Made by a program: the position numbers and the translations under genes
From: Carnobacterium sp. CP1
GTDB lineage: Bacteria; Bacillota; Bacilli; Lactobacillales; Carnobacteriaceae
Length of the DNA stretch: 64,000 nucleotides
NCBI RefSeq assembly: GCF_001483965.1
Contig: NZ_CP010796.1
Coordinates: 434,001 to 498,000, forward strand
Reading direction: 5' to 3'
In this document: positions 17,451-25,767 of the stretch, piece after piece
Layout of the letters: the number at the start of each line of letters is the position of its first letter
Numbering within the stretch: the first letter of the stretch is position 1
The notes under the pieces: model-generated
What the model saw: the letters and a program-made list of their open reading frames with translations, nothing else
What the model was told of the DNA's origin: nothing
The model's database searches: none

Positions 17451-17552
17451 GTTTCTATTTTATCTTAAAGACAGATAGGAGCAGAAGAATAATTTTGCTC
17501 CTATCTTGCTCTTGATGCCTTATCATAAAATCCTTTAAGGGAGGTGGTTCGG

Positions 17553-17648
17553 ATGGATTCTATTCCGTCTTGTCGACAGATGAAACAAATCAAAAACATC
17601 CCATCCATACGCTACATAAACTATTACAAGAAGGAGAAGCTCGTTTGA
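17553..17648 (+). CDS. Possible 31-residue upstream peptide in the mgtE leader
   Basis: ATG 17553 opens a 31-codon frame ending TGA 17648, with AAGGGAGG 7-14 bases before it, a better ribosome site than that of mgtE itself. A GTG at 17544 in the same frame is too close to the site. The peptide is basic (MDSIPSCRQMKQIKN, then IRYINYYKKEKLV) and resembles nothing I recognise. It ends 27 bases before the mgtE start and lies after the riboswitch terminator, so it would be made only when mgtE is transcribed. It may be chance. Confidence 0.35.
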   Translation: MDSIPSCRQMKQIKNIPSIRYINYYKKEKLV

Positions 17649-17675
17649 GGAGCCTTCCTGAGAGGAATGATTTTA

Positions 17676-19049
17676 ATGAAAAGAATTGATGATAGAAAAA
17701 ATAATTACTATGAAGGAATCTTTAAAGCTGCGAAGGAAAATAATCGTAAGAAGTTTCGTAAGTTATTCTTAAAACTCCATACAAATGACCAAGTAGAACT
17801 CTTCCATCTTCTATATACTGAAAAAAAGAAAAAAGTAGAGAGTTTCTTGGAACCGTCAGAGTTTGCGGAATTATTTGAATGGATGGATCCCGCTGATCAA
17901 ACGGAAGCCTATGAAGCCTTTTCAACTGAATATATTGCGAATTTATTCCATTATATGGAGATAGATAATGTGGTGGATTTTTTATCCTACCGAGATGACG
18001 AAGAAAGACAGGCTCTCTTAAACCAGTTGGATGCAGCAGAAAGAAGCAGAGTAGAAGAAATGCTTGCCTATGAGCCAGAGACTGCCGGATCCATTATGAC
18101 TAAAGGATTTATCAGTGTTTCTCCTGAAAACACTGTGCAGCAGACGGTAAAAATGGTGCGTATCTTTGCTAAAGAAACAGAAATGGTTTACTATATTTAT
18201 GTTTTAGATAAAGAAAACAGATTGGTAGGTATTTTGTCTCTTCGTGACATGATTCTTCATCCAGAAGATACAAAAGTTCAAGACGTTATGCTTACCCAGC
18301 TAACCTTTGTGAGAATCAATGATGACCAGGAAGTAGTTGCACGTATGATTCAAGATTACGATTTACTAGCAGTTCCTGTTTTAAACGATGAAGATGTGAT
18401 GTTAGGAATTGTAACTGTTGACGATGTGATGGATATTCTAGTTGAAGAGACTACAGAAGATTTTAATGAATTTTCTGCTATCCGAAAAACTAAAAGCAAA
18501 ATGGAAAGAGGAGAAGAAAGCGCTTGGCAAACTGCTCGAGTAAGGATGCCGTGGATCATCATCCTTGTTTTCTTGGGAATGATCAGTGCCTCTTTAATTA
18601 GTTCTTTTGAAGAAACTTTGAATCAAGTTGTAGTGCTTGCTGCTTTTATCCCCATTATTATGGATTCAGCCGGAAATGTAGGAACGCAGTCATTGGCAGT
18701 AGCGGTCCGAAACATTTCTATGGGAGAAAAAAGAACCAAGGAAGAATTTTGGCAGAATATACTAAAAGAATTAGTAGCAGGAATGATAATCGGGTTAGCT
18801 GCGGGAATAGTATTAGCACTCGTAGTATGTATCTTTTATCAGAATCTAGTTTTAGCAGTGATTATTGGGTTTTCTCTTTTTGTGACCTTAAGCTTGTCTA
18901 CTGTAGTGGGTGCTGTAATTCCTTTTCTTATCAACAGACTGAAAATTGACCCTGCTATTGCTTCTGGTCCTTTCATCACGACCATCAATGATGCAATGGG
19001 GTTATTGATTTACTTTAGCGTAGCAACAAAACTACTCCATGTGCTTTAA
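17676..19049 (+). CDS. mgtE: Magnesium transporter MgtE
   Basis: MgtE is a homodimeric magnesium channel of the cytoplasmic membrane. Residues 1-125 form the charged helical N domain. Residues 130-255 are two CBS domains, which sense cytoplasmic magnesium (ETAGSIMT begins the first). Five membrane segments follow from about 285 to the end, with PIIMDSAGNVGTQS as the pore motif. The ATG at 17676 was preferred over that at 17667, because GAGG at 17662-17665 stands 10 bases before the former but only 1 base before the latter. The 457-residue length matches the family. Control by the M-box upstream is expected. Confidence 0.95.
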   Translation: MKRIDDRKNNYYEGIFKAAKENNRKKFRKLFLKLHTNDQVELFHLLYTEKKKKVESFLEPSEFAELFEWMDPADQTEAYEAFSTEYIANLFHYMEIDNVVDFLSYRDDEERQALLNQLDAAERSRVEEMLAYEPETAGSIMTKGFISVSPENTVQQTVKMVRIFAKETEMVYYIYVLDKENRLVGILSLRDMILHPEDTKVQDVMLTQLTFVRINDDQEVVARMIQDYDLLAVPVLNDEDVMLGIVTVDDVMDILVEETTEDFNEFSAIRKTKSKMERGEESAWQTARVRMPWIIILVFLGMISASLISSFEETLNQVVVLAAFIPIIMDSAGNVGTQSLAVAVRNISMGEKRTKEEFWQNILKELVAGMIIGLAAGIVLALVVCIFYQNLVLAVIIGFSLFVTLSLSTVVGAVIPFLINRLKIDPAIASGPFITTINDAMGLLIYFSVATKLLHVL

Positions 19050-19058
19050 AAATCTGGA

Positions 19059-19100
19059 AGCAGCACCAAACGTATCTCAAGACGTTTGGTGCTGCTCTTT
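19059..19100 (+). terminator. Terminator after mgtE
   Basis: AGCAGCACCAAACGT (19059-19073) pairs perfectly with ACGTTTGGTGCTGCT (19082-19096), loop of 8, followed by CTTTTT. Confidence 0.85.
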
Positions 19101-19189
19101 TTAGGGCAAACCTAAAACAGTACTTTTCTATCTAAAAGATTTTAACCAATCTAAAGAGAACTTGTGAATCAAAGTGTCGGTTTAAAGGA

Positions 19190-19245
19190 TTGAAAGCGAA
19201 ATCAATCAAAGTGTTATTGACTCAAGCTGTAGGAGATGCTACTTT
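19190..19245 (+). promoter_or_regulatory. Promoter and cre-like site before the acetate transporter gene
   Basis: TTGACT (19217-19222), 17 bases, TACTTT (19240-19245) is a usable promoter. Just upstream TTGAAAGCGAAATCA (19190-19204) fits the degenerate catabolite-responsive element pattern WTGNAANCGNWWNCA at every defined position. A cre at this place would let CcpA act on the promoter. Both calls are by eye. Confidence 0.5.
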
Positions 19246-19283
19246 GAATAAGTTGATATTACAAACAGAGGAGTATGCATACA

Positions 19284-19898
19284 GTGAAAAAAGAACATGT
19301 TCAGGTTAAACAGGTAATAATAGATCCAACAGCAATTGGATTATTTGGATTAGCAATGGTGACATTAGTTGCTTCTACACAAAAATTAGGATGGACTAAC
19401 GGCGTTTCCGGTATCGTCCCTTGGGCTTTTATGCTAGGTGGAATTGGGCAGTTGATTGCTTCGTCATATGATGCAAAACACAACAATTTATTTGGAGCAA
19501 CAGCTTTTGCAGCTTACGGCTTATTTTGGTTAGGAACAGGAATGAGCTGGATGGTTCAAAACGGTTTATTTGGAGCTGCTTTTCAGGCAATGTATGACCC
19601 TAGACAATTAGGTGTGGCTTTCTTAGGCTACTTTGTTTTCACTGTGTTTATGACATTGGGAGCGATGGAAACCAATAAAAATTTATTTATGATTTTCTTA
19701 TTGATTGCTTTTCTTTTCTTAGGGCTGTTTATGTCAAGTTTTGGAATTGCAGAAAACTTCTTTCACATGATGGCTGCTATTGCTGAGTTTTTGATTGCTA
19801 TCTTTGCTTTTTATGGAAGTGCGGCAGCAGTTTTAAATGGACATTTTGGTTATACTTTCTTGCCAATCGGCAAACCTTTTGGTATTTTTAAAAAATAA
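19284..19898 (+). CDS. GPR1/FUN34/YaaH-family (acetate/succinate) transporter
   Basis: Six membrane segments span about residues 15-190. DPTAIGLFGLA is the family's N-terminal signature (NPAPLGL-like), and KLGWTNG and GGIGQL follow. Members such as SatP/YaaH carry acetate or succinate with protons across the cytoplasmic membrane. The GTG at 19284 was chosen because GAGGAG (19268-19273) lies 10 bases before it; the in-frame ATG at 19275 is only 1 base from that site. The product is 204 residues. A cre-like site upstream suits a carbon-regulated acetate transporter. The exact substrate is not determined. Confidence 0.82.
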   Translation: MKKEHVQVKQVIIDPTAIGLFGLAMVTLVASTQKLGWTNGVSGIVPWAFMLGGIGQLIASSYDAKHNNLFGATAFAAYGLFWLGTGMSWMVQNGLFGAAFQAMYDPRQLGVAFLGYFVFTVFMTLGAMETNKNLFMIFLLIAFLFLGLFMSSFGIAENFFHMMAAIAEFLIAIFAFYGSAAAVLNGHFGYTFLPIGKPFGIFKK

Positions 19899-19904
19899 AA
19901 AAAG

Positions 19905-19931
19905 AAACTCCTCTTCTTGCAAGAGGAGTTT
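19905..19931. terminator. Hairpin after the transporter gene, stronger as a minus-strand terminator
   Basis: AAACTCCTCTT pairs with AAGAGGAGTTT around CTTGC. On the plus strand it is followed only by a short TTT, while on the minus strand it runs into a long T-rich stretch. It is likely the end of the transporter transcript and perhaps a barrier to antisense transcription. Confidence 0.55.
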
Positions 19932-19999
19932 AAACCACGCTATTATGTATGCGGTTACCTTTAGGTGCTGATTCTTCGAAGTGCTTTTCAAAAAAATAT

Positions 20000-20046
20000 C
20001 TAGTTTCAATAACTAGTTTGTCTAGTTATCTGACTTATGGTAAACT
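20000..20046 (+). promoter_or_regulatory. Promoter of the DUF1836 gene with three alternating half-sites
   Basis: TTGTCT (20018-20023), 17 bases, TAAACT (20041-20046) with TGG before the -10. Over and upstream of the -35 stand CTAGTT (20000), AACTAG (20011) and CTAGTT (20022), alternating in orientation, each 11 bases from the next. The last two make the palindrome ATAACTAG-TTTGT-CTAGTTAT (20009-20029). This looks like an operator for cooperative binding of dimers, perhaps by the product of the gene it precedes. Confidence 0.6.
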
Positions 20047-20079
20047 ATGGGTAATTAAATTGTTAGAATAGGTGACTAC

Positions 20080-20673
20080 ATGAATAAAATAGAAGAAGAA
20101 TTAATAGCCTGGACAAAAGAAATTACTCAATTTCGGTTTCCGCGTTGGGAAGACTTGCCAGATTTTGATTTATACATGGATCAAGTACTGACTTTGATTG
20201 ATACTTATCTTTCTGTGTTTAATCCGAGTCAACAGAAAAAAATCATTACGGCGTCAATGGTAAATAATTATGTGAAATTAGGGTTGATTCCAGCTCCTGT
20301 GAAAAAGCGATATAAGAAAAAACATTTAGCGTACCTAATTGCGATTTCTGTTTTGAAACAAGTCTTGACTATTCCAGAAGTTAAAGAAGGAATTATCTAT
20401 CAAGCTTCAATCAGCGGCATTCGGGAAGCGTATGATTTGTTTTGTACTGAACAAGAAGCAGCTTTGATAGCTATCGCTTCACATTTGGAGAAAAAAGATC
20501 GACACCCTTTGCCGTTGATGCCAAATGATACAGATATGGCTAATTTAGTTGTTCGCACTGCAACGATAGCGGTAGCGACTAAAATCGTTACTGAAAAAAC
20601 GTTATCTTTGATTGCTCAAGAAAAAACAGCAAATAGGAAAGAGACCAAACAAAAAAAAGAAACTGAACTGTGA
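20080..20673 (+). CDS. DUF1836-domain protein, probable DNA-binding regulator
   Basis: This 197-residue protein matches the DUF1836 pattern: RFPRWEDLPDFDLYMDQV near residue 18, then ITASMVNNYVKLGLIPAPVKKRYKKKHLAYLIAI (about 60-93). That second segment resembles a MerR-type helix-turn-helix. The C-terminal part is helical and ends in a very basic tail (KKKE and KQKK). It is probably a transcription factor; autoregulation is suggested by the repeats at its own promoter. The last bases precede a degV gene by 10, so the two form one operon. Confidence 0.75.
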   Translation: MNKIEEELIAWTKEITQFRFPRWEDLPDFDLYMDQVLTLIDTYLSVFNPSQQKKIITASMVNNYVKLGLIPAPVKKRYKKKHLAYLIAISVLKQVLTIPEVKEGIIYQASISGIREAYDLFCTEQEAALIAIASHLEKKDRHPLPLMPNDTDMANLVVRTATIAVATKIVTEKTLSLIAQEKTANRKETKQKKETEL

Positions 20674-20683
20674 GGAGATAATT

Positions 20684-21550
20684 ATGAACAAAGAAAAAAT
20701 TGCTTTTCTCGTCGATTCTGGGTCCAATGTCCCTGAAGAAATCGTTAAGTTAGGAAATATGAAAGTTATTCCTTTAAAAATTATCTATAATAATGAAGAA
20801 TTCACTGATAATGTGGATATCACAGCGCAAGATGTATATGATCGGTTAGAAGAAGAAATACCTAAAACTTCATTGCCGAGCGGCGAAACCATCACTGAAA
20901 TGCTGGAAGAAATTCAATCAGAAGGCTTTGAAAAAGTGATCTGTGTCACTATTTCTAGTGGACTGAGCGGCACAAACAATATGGTTCGAGTAGTGGCGGA
21001 ACAGTTTAAAGATTTGGATATCTTCACAGTTGATACAAAAAATATCGGAATCGGCAGCGGGTTGATTGCTGTCCAAGCCTATACTTATGTTGCAGAAGGC
21101 TTGGATTGGGAAATCATCAAAACTAAATTAGAAGAAGATGTTGCGAAGTCTAAAATCTTTTTCCACGTACCAACGTTAGAGTATCTGCAAAAAGGTGGTC
21201 GAATCGGTTTGGTCGCTTCTGTCTTGGGTAATATGTTAAATTTAAAACCTATTATTACCTGCAATGAAGACGGGGTTTATGATACCGTCGCTAAAATACG
21301 CGGCAGCAAGAAAAGTGTTCAAAAAGCAATTTCTTTAGCAGTTGAATTTGCAGGAACGGCTAAAAAATACCATTTAGCTATTGCTTATGGCGGAAAAACT
21401 GCTGAAAGTCAAGTTGCGGGCATTCGTGCTGAACTTAAAAAACAATTGCCTCTTTTTGATAAAATTTACGAAGGTCAAATTAGCCCAGCACTAGGTGTTC
21501 ATACGGGTCCTGGGTTAATCGGGATCGGTGTCTGTATCGTGGAACCTTAA
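20684..21550 (+). CDS. DegV family fatty-acid-binding protein (first of two in the window)
   Basis: DegV/FakB-type proteins bind a fatty acid and, with a FakA kinase, help incorporate it into phospholipid. The N-terminal IAFLVDSGSNVP, the SSGLSGTNN acyl-binding segment, and LEYLQKGGRIG are signatures. The ATG at 20684 has TGAGGAG upstream and gives 288 residues; 24 earlier codons lie inside the previous gene and were dropped. It is co-transcribed with the DUF1836 gene, which suggests lipid-related regulation, though that is inference. No fakA is seen in this window. Confidence 0.88.
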   Translation: MNKEKIAFLVDSGSNVPEEIVKLGNMKVIPLKIIYNNEEFTDNVDITAQDVYDRLEEEIPKTSLPSGETITEMLEEIQSEGFEKVICVTISSGLSGTNNMVRVVAEQFKDLDIFTVDTKNIGIGSGLIAVQAYTYVAEGLDWEIIKTKLEEDVAKSKIFFHVPTLEYLQKGGRIGLVASVLGNMLNLKPIITCNEDGVYDTVAKIRGSKKSVQKAISLAVEFAGTAKKYHLAIAYGGKTAESQVAGIRAELKKQLPLFDKIYEGQISPALGVHTGPGLIGIGVCIVEP

Positions 21551-21559
21551 AGTGAAACG

Positions 21560-21595
21560 AAAAGCTTTCCTGATTTCTATTAGGAAAGCTTTTTT
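21560..21595 (+). terminator. Terminator after degV
   Basis: AAAAGCTTTCCT (21560-21571) pairs with AGGAAAGCTTTT (21582-21593) and runs on into T residues. Confidence 0.85.
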
Positions 21596-21670
21596 CTGTT
21601 TGTTTTAGACTTTTAAATAACATTTCAGGAGGTTTCTTTGCTATAATATGAAAGTTGGGAGTGAAACGAT

Positions 21671-24004
21671 TTGCTAAAAGCACATACAAAATGGAAAGTA
21701 AAAGAAACGATGATGGACAAAGAACATGAAAAAGAATTGAGCCGGAAATTAGGTTTCACATCATTATTTACGACTTTGTGTTTACAAAGGGGCTTAGAGA
21801 CAGAAGAAGAAATCCAGCATTTTTTGAAGCCCGATGAGACGTGGATTCATGATCCTTTTCTCATGCACGATATGGATAAAGCCGTTTCCCGTATTATGGA
21901 AGCAATTGAAAAAGGTGAGCTGATCACTATTTATGGCGACTATGATGCGGATGGTGTCACAAGTACGGCCGTTTTGAAAGAAGCCATCGAAATGATTGGC
22001 GGAGAAGTAAATTTTTATATTCCAAATCGATTTAGCGACGGTTACGGTCCGAATACTCAGGCGTTTGAAAAATTGATTGAAGCTGGAACTGGGTTGATCG
22101 TTACCTGTGACAATGGTGTTTCAGGACATGAGGCGATTGCTAAAGCCAATGAGTTAGGAATTGATGTAGTCATAACCGACCATCATGAATTGCCTGCAAT
22201 CTTGCCAGCGGCTTATGCAATTGTTCATCCCCGTCATCCAAATGGCCACTATCCATTTAAAGATTTGGCAGGAGTAGGAGTAGCGTTTAAGCTGGCGACT
22301 GCTTTACTGGGTGAAGTTCCACTTGAATTACTCGATTTAGTAGCTGTTGGTACCGTGGCGGATTTAGTTTCTTTATTAGGAGAAAACCGGGCTTTGGTCA
22401 TGCAAGGAATAGCTGTTTTAAGAGAATCGCAAAGAGTGGGTTTAGCTGCTTTATGCAAGGTGGCTGGAGCCAAGCAATCAGAAGTAGATGAAGAGACGAT
22501 TGGCTTTATTTTAGCCCCTCGGTTGAATGCGATTGGGCGTTTAGGCGAGGCTGCTCCTGCTGTAGAATTGTTGACGACATTCGATGAGGCCGAAGCGAAT
22601 TCTTTAGCCCAGTTAATTAATGAGAAAAATAAAGAACGACAAGCCTTGGTTTCAACCATCACAGCTGAAGCTTTTGATATGATTGAAAAAAGCGATGCGA
22701 ACCCGCATGTGTATGTATTAGCAAAAGAAGGCTGGCATGAAGGAGTTTTAGGAATCGTGGCCAGCAAAGTGGTTGGCAAGACTGGAAAACCAGCCATTGT
22801 ATTGAATATGGATAGGACGAATGGGACAGCTAAAGGGTCAGGACGAAGCGTGTCAGCTTACCATCTGTATGAAGCATTAGAAGATGTCAGTCACCTGACG
22901 ACGAATTTTGGCGGACACCATATGGCAGCAGGTTTGACACTGCCTGTCGAGAATATTGGTGCGATTCAAACAGAACTCAATGCTTTCTTACTGCAAAGCG
23001 GTTTAGCTGAGCAGTTAACGGAAGAAATCGTAGTTGATGAACGGTTGACCATAGCTGAGAGTAGCGTGGAATCAATCGAAGAGCTGCAAAAGCTTGCTCC
23101 TTTTGGAACGGATAATCCTAAACCGGTCTTTTTATTCGAAAATGTAAAAGCACAAGATGTTCGACGTATCGGCGGAGATAATGCACATTTGAAATTAAAA
23201 ATAATGGATGAAGCAGCATCTTTAGATGTGATTGGTTTTCAATTCGGCCCTGTTGCAGCTGAGATTGGTGCTGATGCTGAACTATCGATTGTGGGACAGT
23301 TAAGCATCAATGAATGGAATGGGTTGCGTAAGCCTCAGTTGATGATTGAAGATTTGGCAATTGAGGGAGTGCAAGTTTTTGATTTGAGAAGTACTCAAAT
23401 CGCTCCAGCAATTTGGCAGATGGCACCTGCTGATTATTTATTTTTCAATGAAAAAAACTATCAACAATATGAAAGCAGCATCACTGAGACAAGTTACGGT
23501 CATTTGATCACTGATCAAGAAAGTGCCGAGGGTTTTATCCTGCACACGGATCAACTTATTTTAGTTGATTGCCCCTCAGATTTAACTTTATTAAGCACTG
23601 TATTGAATCAGGTAGAGCCAACAAAGGTTGTGGCTTGTTTCTTTAACCAAGAAGAAGCTTATCTTACTGGAATACCTAGTCGGATGCAATTTTCACAAGT
23701 TTTTAAGTATACTGCAACTCATATTGATATTGATGTTCGTCATAAAATAAGTTTATTAGCAACGCATTTGAAAATAAAAGAAAAACTATTGATTTTTATG
23801 ATTTCTGTGTTTTTTGAAGTAGGATTTGTTACAATAAAAGACGGTGTTATGAATATTGTTCCAAATGCTGAAAAGAAAGAGTTGACTGAATCGACTACTT
23901 ATCAAAACCGTTTGAAAAAAATAGCAGCTGAAGAAGCTTTGATCTATAGTCGGTTTACTGAACTAGAAACTTGGTTAAAACAACAGTTGAAAAAAGAACT
24001 GTAA
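21671..24004 (+). CDS. recJ: Single-stranded-DNA-specific exonuclease RecJ
   Basis: RecJ is a 5'-3' exonuclease in recombination and mismatch repair. The DHH domain shows [24 protein letters not shown] and ITDHHELP, with metal-binding aspartates and histidines. The DHHA1 domain shows [20 protein letters not shown] and FGGHHMAAG. An OB fold and a Firmicutes-specific C-terminal domain complete 777 residues. The start is TTG 21671 behind GGGAGTG, because [11 protein letters not shown] matches the N-terminal residues usual in the family, whereas the ATG at 21713 would remove them. It precedes apt, as in Bacillus. Confidence 0.92.
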   Translation: MLKAHTKWKVKETMMDKEHEKELSRKLGFTSLFTTLCLQRGLETEEEIQHFLKPDETWIHDPFLMHDMDKAVSRIMEAIEKGELITIYGDYDADGVTSTAVLKEAIEMIGGEVNFYIPNRFSDGYGPNTQAFEKLIEAGTGLIVTCDNGVSGHEAIAKANELGIDVVITDHHELPAILPAAYAIVHPRHPNGHYPFKDLAGVGVAFKLATALLGEVPLELLDLVAVGTVADLVSLLGENRALVMQGIAVLRESQRVGLAALCKVAGAKQSEVDEETIGFILAPRLNAIGRLGEAAPAVELLTTFDEAEANSLAQLINEKNKERQALVSTITAEAFDMIEKSDANPHVYVLAKEGWHEGVLGIVASKVVGKTGKPAIVLNMDRTNGTAKGSGRSVSAYHLYEALEDVSHLTTNFGGHHMAAGLTLPVENIGAIQTELNAFLLQSGLAEQLTEEIVVDERLTIAESSVESIEELQKLAPFGTDNPKPVFLFENVKAQDVRRIGGDNAHLKLKIMDEAASLDVIGFQFGPVAAEIGADAELSIVGQLSINEWNGLRKPQLMIEDLAIEGVQVFDLRSTQIAPAIWQMAPADYLFFNEKNYQQYESSITETSYGHLITDQESAEGFILHTDQLILVDCPSDLTLLSTVLNQVEPTKVVACFFNQEEAYLTGIPSRMQFSQVFKYTATHIDIDVRHKISLLATHLKIKEKLLIFMISVFFEVGFVTIKDGVMNIVPNAEKKELTESTTYQNRLKKIAAEEALIYSRFTELETWLKQQLKKEL

Positions 24005-24027
24005 AATTGGATGGAGGAAAAGTTTCA

Positions 24028-24540
24028 ATGGACTTAAAAAAATATATTGCAAATGTACCCGATTTTCCCGAAGAAGGCATTATCTTTCGTGATATTTCAC
24101 CTTTAATGGCAGATGGAGAAGCTTATCGTTATGCTACCAACGAAATCGTTCAATACGCAAAAAATAAAGGCGTGGATATGATTGTTGGACCTGAAGCTCG
24201 TGGATTTATTGTAGGATGTCCCGTTGCCTATGAATTAGGTATCGGTTTTGCGCCGGCACGTAAAAAAGGAAAATTACCTCGTGACACAGTCGAAGTCAAC
24301 TATGGTTTAGAATACGGCAATGACGTTTTGCAAATTCATAAAGATGCTATCAAACCTGGACAAAAAGTGCTGGTTTGCGATGATTTACTAGCTACTGGTG
24401 GAACAATTGCGGCAACAGTCAAATTGATTGAGCAACTAGGAGGAGAAGTAGTCGGTATGGCTTTCTTAGTTGAGTTAACCGATTTAAATGGACGTGACAA
24501 AATTAAAGGATACGATATTTTAGCTTTAATGGAATACTAG
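24028..24540 (+). CDS. apt: Adenine phosphoribosyltransferase
   Basis: It salvages adenine to AMP with [17 protein letters not shown] near residue 115 is the PRPP-binding signature, and [10 protein letters not shown] and the [14 protein letters not shown] loop are specific for Apt. The ATG at 24028 follows GGAGG and gives the usual 170 residues beginning MDLKKYI. The neighbour recJ ends 23 bases upstream, so they share a transcript. Confidence 0.95.
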   Translation: MDLKKYIANVPDFPEEGIIFRDISPLMADGEAYRYATNEIVQYAKNKGVDMIVGPEARGFIVGCPVAYELGIGFAPARKKGKLPRDTVEVNYGLEYGNDVLQIHKDAIKPGQKVLVCDDLLATGGTIAATVKLIEQLGGEVVGMAFLVELTDLNGRDKIKGYDILALMEY

Positions 24541-24564
24541 AAGCTTGATAAACTAATAATGGAC

Positions 24565-24611
24565 AATACAAAAAGTCGTTAAACAAAATTTGTTTAGCGA
24601 CTTTTTGTATT
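24565..24611. terminator. Bidirectional terminator between apt and lexA
   Basis: The arms starting AATACAAAAAGTCG (24565) and ending CGACTTTTTGTATT (24611) pair over 23 bases with one G-T pair. The element serves two convergent genes, and its right end overlaps the lexA stop codon. Confidence 0.85.
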
Positions 24612-25233
24612 AAAATATATGGCTGCGGTAAAGTCCTACGACTTTTCCTAAAACAGATACTTCATCTAAAATAATAGCATCCATGGTCTCATTTTCCGGC
24701 TGCAAACGATAATAATGATCTTCTTTATAAAACCTCTTACATGTTGCTTCGTCTTCATTGGTCAAGGCAATAACGATATCTCCGTTGTTGGCGCTGGATT
24801 GTTTGCGGACGATCACTTCATCACCATCAAAAATCCCAGCATCGATCATGCTTTCCCCACGGATAGTCAACATGAAAAGCGATTCGCTTTCTTGTTTTAA
24901 GTTTGGCGGAAGCGGAAAATAATCAGTCGCTTCTTCTACTGCTAAGATGGGTTCGCCCGCTGTAACAGTTCCTAGCAAAGGAATTTGTTTTAATTGAACA
25001 CCTAATTTTGATAACCCCGTAGCTGTTAATTCGATTGCTCTCGGCTTACTAGGATCTCGTTGGATAAACCCGTTTTTTTCCAATCTGGACAGATGCCCAT
25101 GGACAGTCGATGTAGAAGATAAAGAAACGGCTGTTCCAATCTCGCGTACAGTCGGTGGGTAACCTTTTGATTGGACTTGTTCGTGGATATATTGTAATAC
25201 TTCAATTTGTCTAGATTCTGGAGTTTTACGCAT
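24610..25233 (-). CDS. lexA: LexA repressor, SOS response
   Basis: LexA represses DNA-damage genes and cleaves itself when RecA is activated. Residues 1-70 are the winged helix ([28 protein letters not shown]). [10 protein letters not shown] holds the Ala-Gly cleavage site. [10 protein letters not shown] carries the catalytic serine and [14 protein letters not shown] the catalytic lysine region. The ATG at 25233 has GAGGTG before it and gives the usual 207 residues; 32 upstream codons lie in the promoter. Its own promoter carries a LexA box, so it is autoregulated, with ynzC opposite. Confidence 0.95.
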   Translation of the reverse strand: MRKTPESRQIEVLQYIHEQVQSKGYPPTVREIGTAVSLSSTSTVHGHLSRLEKNGFIQRDPSKPRAIELTATGLSKLGVQLKQIPLLGTVTAGEPILAVEEATDYFPLPPNLKQESESLFMLTIRGESMIDAGIFDGDEVIVRKQSSANNGDIVIALTNEDEATCKRFYKEDHYYRLQPENETMDAIILDEVSVLGKVVGLYRSHIF

Positions 25234-25265
25234 AAATAGCTGCACCTCAATTCCTATATATTTCT

Positions 25266-25312
25266 TATTCATAGAATACCATAAAATTATATGCGAATCA
25301 AACAAATGTTCG
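25266..25312. promoter_or_regulatory. lexA promoter and LexA (SOS) box
   Basis: CAAACAAATGTTCG (25299-25312) fits the Gram-positive LexA box CGAAC-N4-GTTCG with one mismatch. On the minus strand the lexA promoter reads TTGATT, 17 bases, TATTCT, with its -35 overlapping the box. The same box stands about 45 bases upstream of the divergent -10 for ynzC, so both genes can be SOS-controlled. Confidence 0.7.
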
Positions 25313-25354
25313 CTATATTTAAAAATCACTTTGATGTATTTTATAGGATTTTTT

Positions 25355-25363
25355 TGGTATAGT
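25355..25363 (+). promoter_or_regulatory. Extended -10 promoter of ynzC-like gene
   Basis: TGG followed by TATAGT (25358-25363) makes an extended -10. No good -35 stands at the usual distance. It lies 33 bases before the gene start. Confidence 0.5.
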
Positions 25364-25395
25364 AGCTAAAGAATACAAATAATGGAGTGAGTAAA

Positions 25396-25638
25396 ATGTT
25401 ACCTAAAGAACAATTGACCAGAATCAATGAATTAGCAAATAAATCTAAAGCTGAAGGGCTGAGCTTGTCTGAACAAGCAGAACAAAAAAAACTTCGCGAA
25501 GCGTATTTAGCGGCTTTTCGGGGAGGAATGCGCAATCATATCGAAGGACTAAAAGTTGTTGATGAGGAAGGCAACGATGTGACTCCCGATAAATTGAAAG
25601 AAATCCAAAAAGAAAAAGGCATCCACGACCGTTCCTAA
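25396..25638 (+). CDS. YnzC-like DUF896 protein
   Basis: This 80-residue protein begins MLPKEQLTRINELANKSKAEGLSLSEQAEQ, a helical hairpin typical of the DUF896/YnzC family. In Bacillus ynzC lies in the SOS operon divergent from lexA, next to the division inhibitor yneA. Here it is alone opposite lexA and no yneA-like LysM protein is seen. The ATG at 25396 has GGAG 8 bases before it; the GTG at 25387 overlaps that site. Its role is unknown. Confidence 0.85.
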   Translation: MLPKEQLTRINELANKSKAEGLSLSEQAEQKKLREAYLAAFRGGMRNHIEGLKVVDEEGNDVTPDKLKEIQKEKGIHDRS

Positions 25639-25708
25639 CAAATGGAGCGATAAATAGTGCAGGTATTAAGAAAAGAAAGACTGTTTTTATAAAAAATGCA
25701 TTCAGTGA

Positions 25709-25737
25709 TTGCTTCAATGGGAATAAAACAGTAAAAT
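25709..25737 (+). promoter_or_regulatory. Promoter of tkt
   Basis: TTGCTT (25709-25714), 17 bases, TAAAAT (25732-25737), 30 bases before the gene. Confidence 0.55.
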
Positions 25738-25767
25738 AGAGGTATTACAATTGAAAGGATGATTTAC

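Noticed and set aside
17547-17699. Second open frame overlapping the short upstream peptide, running into the mgtE start region
   Set aside because: It has no start codon with a ribosome site and is likely chance; kept only as a remark.
22249-22797. 182-codon minus-strand frame inside recJ
   Set aside because: Shadow of the real coding frame; composition follows recJ codon positions.
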